Positions 23,842 through 32,656 of a stretch of 64,000 nucleotides of DNA are shown one piece after another. The stretch spans positions 1,232,001-1,296,000 of the forward strand of contig NZ_CP058990.1 in assembly GCF_019021925.1 (NCBI RefSeq). Direction: 5' to 3'. How positions within the stretch are numbered: position 1 is the first letter of the stretch; every line of letters starts with the position of its first letter. The DNA is from Cellulophaga sp. HaHaR_3_176 (GTDB taxonomy: Bacteria; Bacteroidota; Bacteroidia; Flavobacteriales; Flavobacteriaceae). Position numbers and translations under genes: made by a program. The notes beneath the pieces were generated by a model, which was given only the letters and a program-made list of their open reading frames with translations, did not search any database and was not told where the DNA came from.

Positions 23842-25248
23842 ATGAGTTTATACGATGTAGTCGTTATCGGTTCAGGACCCGGAGGATATGTAGCAGCAAT
23901 TCGTTGTGCGCAGTTAGGAATGAAAACTGCAATTATAGAAAAGTACTCAACTTTAGGAGGTACTTGTTTAAATGTTGGTTGTATACCATCAAAAGCATTA
24001 TTAGATTCGTCTCACCATTACGAAGATGCAGTGAAGCATTTTGAAGAGCATGGAATTGAAATTCCTGGTGAAATTAAGGTGAATTTAGAAAAAATGATTT
24101 CTCGTAAAGCAAATGTGGTTGATATGACTACAAAGGGAATCAATTTTTTAATGGATAAAAATAAGATTGATGTTTTTGAAGGTGTTGGTAGTTTTAAAGA
24201 TGCTACACACATAGATATCAAAAAAAATGATGGTAAAACAGAAACTATTGAAGCTAAAAATACAATTATAGCTACAGGTTCTAAGCCGTCAACCTTACCA
24301 TTTATTAAATTAGATAAAGAAAGAGTAATTACATCTACAGAGGCTTTAAAGCTAAAAGAAATACCAAAACATATGATTGTTATTGGTGGTGGTGTAATTG
24401 GTTTAGAGTTAGGTCAAGTATATAAAAGATTAGGAGCAGAAGTTACTGTCGTTGAATTTATGGATCGTATTATTCCAGGTATGGATGGTGCGCTTTCTAA
24501 AGAATTGATGAAAGTAATGAAAAAGCAAAAAATAAAATTTCAGCTTTCTCATAAAGTAAAATCTGTTGAGCGTAATGGCGATGAAGTAATTGTAAAAGCG
24601 GATAATAAAAAAGGTGAAGAAGTTACTTTTACTGGTGATTATTGTTTGGTAGCAGTTGGACGTCACGCTTATACTGATGGCTTAAATTTAGAAGCTGCAG
24701 GTGTAAAAATGGAAGAAAGAGGAAGAATAGCAGTAAATGATCATTTACAAACAAATGTTTCAAATATTTACGCTATTGGTGATGTTATTAAAGGTGCTAT
24801 GTTAGCCCATAAAGCTGAAGAAGAAGGTACTTTAGTAGCTGAAATACTTGATGGTCAAAAACCACATATTGATTACAACTTGATACCTGGTGTAGTTTAT
24901 ACATGGCCAGAAGTTGCAGCTGTTGGTAAAACTGAAGAGCAATTGAAAGAAGCTGGTATTGAATATAAATCAGGATCTTTTCCAATGCGTGCCTTAGGTA
25001 GATCAAGAGCAAGTGGAGACACTGATGGATTTGTTAAAATATTAGCAGATAAAAATACAGATGAAGTTTTAGGTGTACATATGATTGGAGCTCGTGTTGC
25101 AGATTTAATTGCAGAAGGAGTAACAGCAATGGAATTTAGGGCTTCAGCAGAAGATATTTCTCGTATGAGTCATGCGCACCCTACATATGCAGAAGCTATA
25201 AAAGAAGCAGCATTAGCTGCAACAGCAGATAGAGCGTTACACGCATAA
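23842..25248 (+). CDS. lpdA: Dihydrolipoyl dehydrogenase (E3)
   Basis: 468 residues. The FAD motif is GSGPGGYVAA (10-19) and the redox disulfide is C42/C47 in GGTCLNVGCIPSK. The NAD motif is GGGVIGLELG near 180. The C-terminal dimer domain carries the catalytic His-Glu in HAHPTYAEA. It reoxidises lipoamide in 2-oxoacid dehydrogenases and glycine cleavage. No E1/E2 genes are adjacent, so it may serve several complexes. Full length, with a terminator after it. Confidence 0.97.
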   Translation: MSLYDVVVIGSGPGGYVAAIRCAQLGMKTAIIEKYSTLGGTCLNVGCIPSKALLDSSHHYEDAVKHFEEHGIEIPGEIKVNLEKMISRKANVVDMTTKGINFLMDKNKIDVFEGVGSFKDATHIDIKKNDGKTETIEAKNTIIATGSKPSTLPFIKLDKERVITSTEALKLKEIPKHMIVIGGGVIGLELGQVYKRLGAEVTVVEFMDRIIPGMDGALSKELMKVMKKQKIKFQLSHKVKSVERNGDEVIVKADNKKGEEVTFTGDYCLVAVGRHAYTDGLNLEAAGVKMEERGRIAVNDHLQTNVSNIYAIGDVIKGAMLAHKAEEEGTLVAEILDGQKPHIDYNLIPGVVYTWPEVAAVGKTEEQLKEAGIEYKSGSFPMRALGRSRASGDTDGFVKILADKNTDEVLGVHMIGARVADLIAEGVTAMEFRASAEDISRMSHAHPTYAEAIKEAALAATADRALHA

Positions 25249-25265
25249 GGTAACTTTCTTAAATT

Positions 25266-25302
25266 AAAGCCTATTAAATTCATATTTAATTTAATAGGCT
25301 TT
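25266..25302 (+). terminator. Terminator of lpdA
   Basis: AAAGCCTATTAAATT pairs perfectly with AATTTAATAGGCTTT around a 7-base loop, followed by T7, 18 bases after the lpdA stop. Confidence 0.92.
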
Positions 25303-25350
25303 TTTTTAGATGATAATAAATAATCTCAAAATAACTAAATTTTAGTACTA

Positions 25351-25380
25351 AAAAAGCCATCTTTAAAAGATGGCTTTTTT
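25351..25380 (-). terminator. Terminator of the CDGSH gene
   Basis: A compact stem AAAAAGCCATCTT/AAGATGGCTTTTT with A/T tails on both sides, 6 bases after the stop. Confidence 0.88.
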
Positions 25381-25385
25381 TTATA

Positions 25386-25616
25386 TTAATTTTTGTGGCT
25401 ACCGTCGCAATAAGGCGGGTTGCTAGTTAGTTTGCAAGTACATAAATGTGCTGTTTTAGCTTCATCAGAAGAAAAGCGCATTGGTGGTGTTGCATTCTGT
25501 GCTTTATGTGATCCATCACAAAAAGGTTGGTTTGTACTGTGGTTACAAGTACACCAGCTATAATTTTTATCTTTCTCAAGTTCAACCGCAATTGGAGAGA
25601 ATTTTTTATCACTCAT
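25386..25616 (-). CDS. Double CDGSH iron-sulfur protein
   Basis: 76 residues holding two CDGSH clusters: CTCNHSTNQPFCDGSHK and CTCKLTSNPPYCDGSHK. Each has the three cysteines and one histidine that bind a 2Fe-2S centre. The two halves fold together in related bacterial tandem-CDGSH proteins. Probably cytosolic electron transfer or iron-sulfur/redox sensing; the partner is unknown. Divergent from nothing and apparently a single gene. Confidence 0.94.
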   Translation of the reverse strand: MSDKKFSPIAVELEKDKNYSWCTCNHSTNQPFCDGSHKAQNATPPMRFSSDEAKTAHLCTCKLTSNPPYCDGSHKN

Positions 25617-25678
25617 ATCTATAATTATATTTAAAAAGTGAAGATATGTGAAACAAAGTTATATTTTGAATGGGAAGG

Positions 25679-26872
25679 CTAATCCTTAACTAATCTAAAT
25701 AACTTTAAGGCACTATGTTTAGCCTTAGATAGGTATTGTTTAGTTAATTTAAAAGTAAAAACTAACCAAGGCTCAGAGCCTTCTTTAAATTCTTCGATGA
25801 TTGAATTAATGTTAGATTTTATAACTACTTTTTTATTTTCGTAAATTAATGCTAAAGAGGTAGATGTAATTATAAACACTATTGCGCCTGGTATCACAAT
25901 TGATGGTGATAAGGTGTGATTTAAAAAATAATAAAAACCAACACCAATAAAGCTACCGTATAAAAGTATGTAATGAACTATATAGATAGACAATGTGCTT
26001 TGTCCTATTTTTAATAGAGTAGGGTTGCTGAAAAAGTTTCTAAGTAACATAAATACAGCAAAAACTAAAAAAACATCTCCTAATCTAATAAATAGGTAGT
26101 TGTTAAAAAATAAGTCAGCAAACACTTGAACATTGGTTGTTCTAGCTAAATTTAAAAATAAATCAGAAGATTTTAAAAGTAAGCCTAATCCAATAATTAT
26201 TGCTGTTGTAATAGCTATAGGGTAAAGGTATTTATAGTTTTTAAATTTGTTAAAAATTATAGATAAAAAAGCTCCACAAGTGGCGTAACCAAACCAAGGA
26301 AATATAGTAAATACAGAGCCATTTGCTTTTGTAAAATAATTGGCTAATGATTCAGGTAAATATGCATGTGTTAACTGCTTATAGTTAGGTTCAAAAATAA
26401 ATAACAATAATGTAATTGATATAAGTATTACAGGAAATAGCTTCTTGAAATTTGTAGTTAATACATATAAAAAAATAATACCTAGTAACGAAAATCCGAT
26501 ACAGTGTAATACATCTACAAAATAAAAGGAATCATAAATTTGCCCAATTAAAAGGCCCCATATATTTAATCGCAATAGATAGCCGATAAGAATAAGTTGC
26601 ACCCCTCTTTTAATGCCTTTGGAAACTCTAGGGTTGTCAAAACCAGTTTTATCGCCCTTAATAAGTAAAAAAGTAAATATAAAGCCAGATACAGTAAAAA
26701 AAACAGGAGCAGTAATACCTCTAAAATATTCCCAAATAGAATAGAATAGATTAGAATGATCTCTAAAAGCAGGGTTTAATAGCCCATCTATAAAATGCCC
26801 TTGTAGCATCATCAAGATAGCCCACGCACGCATTGCGTCAATAAAGTATAATCTGTTGCTTTTGCTTATCAT
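25679..26872 (-). CDS. Multi-pass membrane acyltransferase-like protein (DUF1624/acyltransferase 3 type)
   Basis: 397 residues with about ten membrane helices. The N-terminus RLYFIDAMRAWAILMMLQGHFIDGL has the arginine and histidine arrangement typical of integral-membrane acyltransferases (heparan-alpha-glucosaminide N-acetyltransferase/DUF1624 and acyltransferase 3). FFTVSGFIFTFLL follows. Family members acetylate sugars or lipids of the envelope. The substrate is unknown. A cytosolic basic tail (about 350-397) follows the last helix. Single gene. Confidence 0.75.
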   Translation of the reverse strand: MISKSNRLYFIDAMRAWAILMMLQGHFIDGLLNPAFRDHSNLFYSIWEYFRGITAPVFFTVSGFIFTFLLIKGDKTGFDNPRVSKGIKRGVQLILIGYLLRLNIWGLLIGQIYDSFYFVDVLHCIGFSLLGIIFLYVLTTNFKKLFPVILISITLLLFIFEPNYKQLTHAYLPESLANYFTKANGSVFTIFPWFGYATCGAFLSIIFNKFKNYKYLYPIAITTAIIIGLGLLLKSSDLFLNLARTTNVQVFADLFFNNYLFIRLGDVFLVFAVFMLLRNFFSNPTLLKIGQSTLSIYIVHYILLYGSFIGVGFYYFLNHTLSPSIVIPGAIVFIITSTSLALIYENKKVVIKSNINSIIEEFKEGSEPWLVFTFKLTKQYLSKAKHSALKLFRLVKD

Positions 26873-27005
26873 TTAACTTACTAAATATATTGTATATACT
26901 TGTAAAACAGTCTCTTTGGATTTTCACCATAGCAAAATTAGATAAAATTAGTTCATATACGCACTTTTTAGGGTATTTTCGTTGTAATAATAAAATTTAA
27001 CAGTT

Positions 27006-27539
27006 ATGGCAACAATATTAGCATTTGCGGGAAGTAATTCTTCAACTTCTATCAATTACAAATTAGTAAATCATACTATCGACTTAGTAAAAGAACATGA
27101 TTGTAAGCTGATTAATTTGGCAAATTACCCTTTTCCAATGTATAGTCATGATGAAGAAAAAGATAAAGGTTTTATAAACTCTTTAATAGAGCTTAAAGAT
27201 TATTTTATAGATGCTGATGCTATTATACTATCTGTAAACGAACATAATGGTGGACCTTCAGCTTATTTTAAAAATGTTTTAGATTGGATTTCTAGGGTTG
27301 ATATAAAATTCTTAGCAGATAAGAAAATTTTCTTAATGGCTACGTCACCAGGTAAAAGAGGTGCTATAGGGGCTTTAGAAAGTATCGAAAAATTATTGCC
27401 AAGATTTGGGGGAGAAGTGGTTTCTACATTCTCATTACCTTCTTTTGATGCTAATTTTAGTGAAGCGAATGGTATTAGCGATGCAGTATTAGCCAAACAA
27501 CATCAAAATGAATTAAGCGATTTTTTATCTAAATTATAA
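27006..27539 (+). CDS. NADPH-dependent FMN reductase family protein
   Basis: 177 residues with a flavodoxin-like fold. The phosphate loop is AGSNSSTSINYKL near residues 8-20; SVNEHNGGPSAYFKNVLDWISR binds the flavin ring. It reduces FMN, quinones or related compounds with NADPH. It lies 6 bases before pabB on the same strand, so they may share a transcript. Confidence 0.93.
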   Translation: MATILAFAGSNSSTSINYKLVNHTIDLVKEHDCKLINLANYPFPMYSHDEEKDKGFINSLIELKDYFIDADAIILSVNEHNGGPSAYFKNVLDWISRVDIKFLADKKIFLMATSPGKRGAIGALESIEKLLPRFGGEVVSTFSLPSFDANFSEANGISDAVLAKQHQNELSDFLSKL

Positions 27540-27545
27540 TAAGCA

Positions 27546-28844
27546 TTGCGAAAAAAAGTTTCTTTTCCTATTGAAGGAGGTGATTATAAAAAAGCACTTT
27601 TACGATGGGCTCAACAATTTTACGAAGTAGCTTGGTTAGACAGTAACGAGCATTCATCAAAATATAGCACATATGAAGCTATTTTAGCTGTAGATGCTTT
27701 AACGGCTATTAAAACAGATACTAGTAATGCATTTGATGACCTTAAGGTGTACCAGTCGGAAACTAAAGATTGGATTTTTGGATATTTAACTTACGATTTA
27801 AAAAATAATGTAGAGAGGCTTTCTTCTAAAAATTTTGATGGAATTGAGTTTCCTGATTTGTATTTTTTTCAGCCTAAAAAAATTATACGAATATTAGAAA
27901 ATACCATAGAGTTTGACTATTTATTAATGGTTGATGATGAGCTAGAAAGTGATTATAAAGAGATTTTTGAATACGCATTCGATGCTCGGAAAAAAGAAGT
28001 AAAAACTAATAAAAAAAATGTAGCTATTAAAATGCGAATCTTTAAAGATGAGTATTTTAAACAGGTAACTAAAATGTTAGATTATATTCATAAAGGTGCT
28101 GTGTATGAATCTAACTTTTGTCAAGAGTTTTATATTGAAAATCAAGAAATTAAACCTTTAGAGGTGTATAATAGGTTAAACTCTATTTCAACGCCTCCTT
28201 TTGCTTCTTTTTTTAAATTAGATGATAAATATTTACTGTGTGCATCACCAGAAAGGTATATAAAAAAAGAAGGTGTTAAGGTGATTTCTCAACCTATAAA
28301 AGGCACTGCAAAAAGATCAAAAAAGCTTGAAGAAGATGAGCAATTAAAATACAATTTAGAGCACGATCAGAAAGAGCGTGCAGAGAATATTATGATTGTA
28401 GATTTAGTTAGGAATGATCTTTCTAAAAGTGCAACAAAAGGATCTGTTGAAGTAGAAGAGCTATGTAAGATATATAGTTTTGATCAAGTACATCAAATGA
28501 TTTCTACAGTAGTTGCTGAAGTTAAAAAAGATAAAAATCCTGTTGATATTATTAGAGACACGTTTCCTATGGGAAGTATGACTGGAGCACCCAAAGTATC
28601 AGCAATGACCATTATTGAGGAGCTAGAGGCTTTTAAAAGAGGTTTGTACAGTGGCTCAGTTGGTTATTTTTCACCAGAAGGAGATTTTGATTTTAACGTA
28701 GTTATAAGAAGTATTTTATACAACGCCTCTAAAAAATACGTTTCATTTTCAGTAGGTAGTGCTATTACTTCAAAATCAACACCAGAATTTGAATACCAAG
28801 AGTGCTTATTGAAAGCAAAAGCAATGCGTGAAGTGCTTGAATAG
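27546..28844 (+). CDS. pabB: Aminodeoxychorismate synthase component I
   Basis: 432 residues of the chorismate-binding (TrpE/PabB/MenF) fold. PIKGT near residue 250 carries the lysine typical of PabB, where TrpE has alanine, so the p-aminobenzoate branch (folate) is favoured over tryptophan. ENIMIVDLVRNDL, TFPMGSMTGAPKVSAM and the Mg-binding end complete the site. No glutamine amidotransferase partner is adjacent. The start is TTG at 27546, 6 bases after the FMN reductase stop; no ATG gives a full N-terminus. Confidence 0.93.
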   Translation: MRKKVSFPIEGGDYKKALLRWAQQFYEVAWLDSNEHSSKYSTYEAILAVDALTAIKTDTSNAFDDLKVYQSETKDWIFGYLTYDLKNNVERLSSKNFDGIEFPDLYFFQPKKIIRILENTIEFDYLLMVDDELESDYKEIFEYAFDARKKEVKTNKKNVAIKMRIFKDEYFKQVTKMLDYIHKGAVYESNFCQEFYIENQEIKPLEVYNRLNSISTPPFASFFKLDDKYLLCASPERYIKKEGVKVISQPIKGTAKRSKKLEEDEQLKYNLEHDQKERAENIMIVDLVRNDLSKSATKGSVEVEELCKIYSFDQVHQMISTVVAEVKKDKNPVDIIRDTFPMGSMTGAPKVSAMTIIEELEAFKRGLYSGSVGYFSPEGDFDFNVVIRSILYNASKKYVSFSVGSAITSKSTPEFEYQECLLKAKAMREVLE

Positions 28845-28864
28845 TTTTTCTTTTTTAACTTATC

Positions 28865-28872
28865 TATTTTTG
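28865..28872 (+). promoter_or_regulatory. -7 element abutting the tilS start
   Basis: TATTTTTG fits TAnnTTTG. It ends 5 bases before the GTG start, so transcription would begin at about the first codon (leaderless mRNA). Same layout as smpB. Confidence 0.4.
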
Positions 28873-28877
28873 TAATT

Positions 28878-30182
28878 GTGTTAGAAGAATTTAAAAAACA
28901 TATCGATATTAATTTCAATAATCTAAAAGAGAATCATTTTCTTTTAGCTTGTAGCGGTGGGGTAGATAGTGTTGTTTTGGTGTATTTATGTAGAGCTTTA
29001 AATTTGAATTTTTCTATAGCTCATTGTAATTTTCAATTACGCGAAAAGGAAAGCGATATTGATGAAGATTTTGTTAGAAAATTAGCTAAAAAACAAAATG
29101 TAGGAATCCATGTAACTAAATTTAAAACAGTTGATTACATGAATTTAAATAAAGTAACACTGCAAGTAGGAGCTCGTGAATTGCGATATGATTGGTTCAA
29201 TAAAATCATGGCAAAATATGATATTCCAACTCTTGTAACAGCGCATCATTCTGATGATAATCTAGAGACGTTTATTATAAATCTCTCACGTGGTACAGGT
29301 GTAGAAGGGTTAACAAGTATTCCTGAAAAAACAGGTTTCATTTCAAGACCATTATTATATTTTTCTCAAGACCAAATTTTAGCTTACGCTAAAGAAAATG
29401 CTATTGAGTGGCGGGAAGATAAATCAAATCAAGAAACAAAATATCTACGAAATAAAATACGTCATAAAATTGTTCCGTTATTAAAAGAATTACATCCTAC
29501 GTTTTTGAGAAATTTTTCAAATACACAGTCTTATTTAGGCGAAACAGCACAGGTTTTAGAACAGGAAATAAAAAAAGCAAAAGCATTTCATTTCATTAAA
29601 GAAGGTGCTATTACAAAAATTAATATTGAAAGCTTAAATAATTTAAACCCGAAACAAACCTATATCTACCATTTTTTTAAAGAATATGGTTTTGTTGATG
29701 TGCAAGCGGTTATCGATTTAATGGCTGCAATGACAGGGAAGGAGCTATTGTCTAGCACGCACCGTTTGTTAAAAGATAGAAATTATTTATTATTACAAGA
29801 GCTTTCTGTTGAAGGTTCTGAAGTCTATTTTATTCAAGAAGGAGAAAAAGAAATTGAAATACCAGTTCAATTAAAAATTGAATTAATATCGAATGTAGTT
29901 ACAGTAGATTTAAATACAATTTATACAGATGTTTCCAGCTTAAAATTTCCTTTAATTGTAAGAAAATGGAAATTTGGCGACTATTTTCATCCATTTGGAA
30001 TGAAAGGAGTTAAAAAACTAAGTAAGTTCTATAAAGACGAAAAGTATAGCAGAATAGCCAAAGAAGAACAATGGTTATTATGTTCAGAAGATAATATTGT
30101 TTGGGTTATTGGTAAACGTTTTGATAACAGATTTAGAGTAACAAACCAGACAAAAAACATATTAAAATTTACAGTAAAATAA
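28878..30182 (+). CDS. tilS: tRNA(Ile)-lysidine synthase TilS
   Basis: 434 residues. The N-terminal PP-loop is SGGVDS (26-31), followed by HCNFQLREKESD, TAHHSDDNLETFI and the YLRNKIRHKIVPLLKE signature. A middle helical region and a C-terminal substrate-binding domain (GMKGVKKLSKFYKDEK) complete it. It converts C34 of tRNA-Ile2 to lysidine with ATP and lysine, which changes AUG to AUA reading. Essential. GTG start. It overlaps dsbD by one base (TAATG). Confidence 0.95.
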   Translation: MLEEFKKHIDINFNNLKENHFLLACSGGVDSVVLVYLCRALNLNFSIAHCNFQLREKESDIDEDFVRKLAKKQNVGIHVTKFKTVDYMNLNKVTLQVGARELRYDWFNKIMAKYDIPTLVTAHHSDDNLETFIINLSRGTGVEGLTSIPEKTGFISRPLLYFSQDQILAYAKENAIEWREDKSNQETKYLRNKIRHKIVPLLKELHPTFLRNFSNTQSYLGETAQVLEQEIKKAKAFHFIKEGAITKINIESLNNLNPKQTYIYHFFKEYGFVDVQAVIDLMAAMTGKELLSSTHRLLKDRNYLLLQELSVEGSEVYFIQEGEKEIEIPVQLKIELISNVVTVDLNTIYTDVSSLKFPLIVRKWKFGDYFHPFGMKGVKKLSKFYKDEKYSRIAKEEQWLLCSEDNIVWVIGKRFDNRFRVTNQTKNILKFTVK

Positions 30183-32149
30183 TGAATAAGGCAATCGTAT
30201 TAATATTCACACTCGTATTGAGTTTTATTGGTTTTTCACAAACCGAAGAAGAGCCCGTTCTTTGGACTCAAGAGTTGCATCAAATATCAGATACTGAGTT
30301 TGATTTAATTATAAAGGCTGATATTTTAAAAGATTGGCATGTGTACTCTCAGTTTACAGCAGAAGGTGGCTCACAACCTAGTGAGTTTATTTTTGAAAAA
30401 GTTGGCGAAGAAATTGAGCTATTAGGTAAAACTAAAGAAAGCGAAACAGTAACAGAGTTTAGTGAAATTTTTGAAGTTGATGAAACATATTTTAAAAACC
30501 ACTTAACTTTTACTCAAAAAATTAAAATATTAGATGCTAACGTGAACCTTGTTAAGGTTCTTTTGTATTACCAAGTATGTAAAGATGTTTGCATACCAGG
30601 TGAACAAGAGTTTATTTTTGCACTAGATGGTGGTCCTGTAAATTTAGAAGAAAAGACAATTGATGAACGTAGTGCTATTTTAAGCGAGGCACTGATACTA
30701 GATTTAAAAAACAAGGACTTGTTAACCGATGGTTTAGAAGATACTGTAGATGGAGGTTCTAGTCTTTGGATGATTTTTGGATTAGGTTTTTTAGGAGGAC
30801 TTATAGCTTTGCTTACTCCTTGTGTTTTTCCAATGATACCTTTAACCGTTTCGTTTTTCACAAAACAGTCAGGTACTAAAAGTAAGGGGGTTACGAATGC
30901 TCTTCTATATGGTTTCTTTATAGTTTTAATTTACTTTTTATTGAGTTTACCATTCCATTTATTCGATTCTGTAGACTCTCAAATACTAAATACAATAGCT
31001 ACTAATGTTTGGTTAAATGTTATTTTCTTTATCGTATTTGTCTTTTTTGCATTTTCATTTTTTGGCTATTATGAATTAACCTTACCTAGTTCTTGGGCTA
31101 ATAAAATGGATAGCGCTTCTTCAAGTGCGGGTGGTGTAATTGGTATATTTTTTATGGCAGTAACCTTAGCTATCGTTTCATTTTCATGTACAGGTCCAAT
31201 ATTAGGTGGTCTTTTAGGGAGCACAGCCTTAGCAGATGGCGATGTGGCAACTAACTTATCGACAGGGATGCTTGGTTTTGGAGTGGCTTTAGCTTTACCA
31301 TTTGCTCTTTTTGCATTATTCCCAGCATGGTTAAATTCTTTGCCAAAATCTGGTGGATGGATGACAACAGTTAAAGTGGTATTAGGTTTCTTAGAACTTG
31401 CGCTAGCATTAAAATTCTTATCAAATGCTGATTTAGTTGGTAATTGGGGTTTCTTAAAACGTGAGTTGTTTATTGGTGTTTGGGTGGTTTTATTCTTATT
31501 GCTGACACTATATTTAATGGGAATTATTCGTTTTCCACATGATGGCCCTAAACAAAAATTAGCTCCTGTTAGAAAAATATTAGCTTTAATAAGCGCTGGT
31601 TTTGTTATATATCTTGTTTTAGGATTAGTTAAAGTGGTTAATTTAAAATTACTTAGTGGTTTTCCACCTCCTGAGTTTTACAGTTTAGTAGAGCAAGAAA
31701 ATGATTGTCCGTTAGGGGTAACTTGCTTTAAAGATTTTGAAGATGGCGTTACTTATGCTAAAGAGGTAAATAAACCTATTTTATTAGATTTTACTGGTTG
31801 GGCGTGTGTTAACTGCCGAAAAATGGAAGAGAATGTTTGGAGTGAGCCAGATATTTATCCAATATTAAAAGATGATTACATATTAATTTCTCTTTATATT
31901 GATGACAGAAAAGAACTACCAGAATTAGAACAATTCGACTTTAAATATGAAACTGGCCGTGTAAAAACAATTGAAACAGTAGGGCAGAAATGGGGAACTT
32001 TTCAGACTTTAAATTTTAATGCAGCCTCTCAGCCTTATTATGTTTTATTGTCACCAGAATTAGAAGTTTTAAATTCTTCAATACAATATACAGATGCAGA
32101 GACTTACAAAGCATGGCTACTGAAAGGCTTGAAGAATTTTAAAAAGTAA
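30182..32149 (+). CDS. dsbD: DsbD-type thiol:disulfide interchange protein
   Basis: 655 residues. A signal peptide (to about 19) leads to a periplasmic alpha domain with a CKDVCIPGE cysteine pair near 140. A CcdA-like membrane core (about 195-500) has the conserved cysteines in LLTPCVFPMIP and FSCTGPILGG. The C-terminal thioredoxin-like domain has the redox pair in GWACVNCRKME near 540. It carries electrons from cytosolic thioredoxin across the inner membrane to periplasmic proteins, including cytochrome maturation. Translationally coupled to tilS, a pairing without an obvious functional link. Confidence 0.95.
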   Translation: MNKAIVLIFTLVLSFIGFSQTEEEPVLWTQELHQISDTEFDLIIKADILKDWHVYSQFTAEGGSQPSEFIFEKVGEEIELLGKTKESETVTEFSEIFEVDETYFKNHLTFTQKIKILDANVNLVKVLLYYQVCKDVCIPGEQEFIFALDGGPVNLEEKTIDERSAILSEALILDLKNKDLLTDGLEDTVDGGSSLWMIFGLGFLGGLIALLTPCVFPMIPLTVSFFTKQSGTKSKGVTNALLYGFFIVLIYFLLSLPFHLFDSVDSQILNTIATNVWLNVIFFIVFVFFAFSFFGYYELTLPSSWANKMDSASSSAGGVIGIFFMAVTLAIVSFSCTGPILGGLLGSTALADGDVATNLSTGMLGFGVALALPFALFALFPAWLNSLPKSGGWMTTVKVVLGFLELALALKFLSNADLVGNWGFLKRELFIGVWVVLFLLLTLYLMGIIRFPHDGPKQKLAPVRKILALISAGFVIYLVLGLVKVVNLKLLSGFPPPEFYSLVEQENDCPLGVTCFKDFEDGVTYAKEVNKPILLDFTGWACVNCRKMEENVWSEPDIYPILKDDYILISLYIDDRKELPELEQFDFKYETGRVKTIETVGQKWGTFQTLNFNAASQPYYVLLSPELEVLNSSIQYTDAETYKAWLLKGLKNFKK

Positions 32150-32160
32150 AAATATTTGGT

Positions 32161-32589
32161 ATGGAAAATTTTATGTTGCTTAAAAATCCAAAAGTAGATA
32201 CTATTTTCAATGCATACCCTGAACATATAAAACCTAAAATTGAAGCTCTTAGAAAACTTATTTTAGAAGTAGCTAACGAGCTTGAAAGTGTGCAAAAAAT
32301 AGAAGAAACCTTAAAATGGGGCGAACCTAGCTATATCGCTAAAAAAGGGAGTACAATTCGTATAGATTGGAAAGAGAAAACTCCAGAGCAATACGCGATG
32401 TATTTTAAATGCACTAGTAAATTGGTAACTACTTTTAAAGAGGTTTATGGTAGTACATTTAAGTATGAAGGCAATAGAGCAATAGTTTTTAATCTGGAAG
32501 ATGTTGTTCCGAATAAAGAATTAAAACGTTGTATAAAAGCTGCATTACTATATCATACCATAAAACAATTACCAACTTTAGGCATCTAA
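32161..32589 (+). CDS. DUF1801 domain protein
   Basis: 142 residues of the DUF1801 (YdhG-like) alpha/beta fold. It has the marks LKWGEPSYIAKKGSTIRIDWKE and YAMYFKCTSKLV, and a C-terminal helix (KRCIKAALLYHTIK). Small single-domain cytosolic proteins of this kind have no settled function. 11 bases after dsbD. Confidence 0.9.
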   Translation: MENFMLLKNPKVDTIFNAYPEHIKPKIEALRKLILEVANELESVQKIEETLKWGEPSYIAKKGSTIRIDWKEKTPEQYAMYFKCTSKLVTTFKEVYGSTFKYEGNRAIVFNLEDVVPNKELKRCIKAALLYHTIKQLPTLGI

Positions 32590-32656
32590 TTTTTAGATTT
32601 CATTTTCAACTTCTTTTGTTCTTTATATCTTATCTTTCTTGTAAAATAATTTTGCT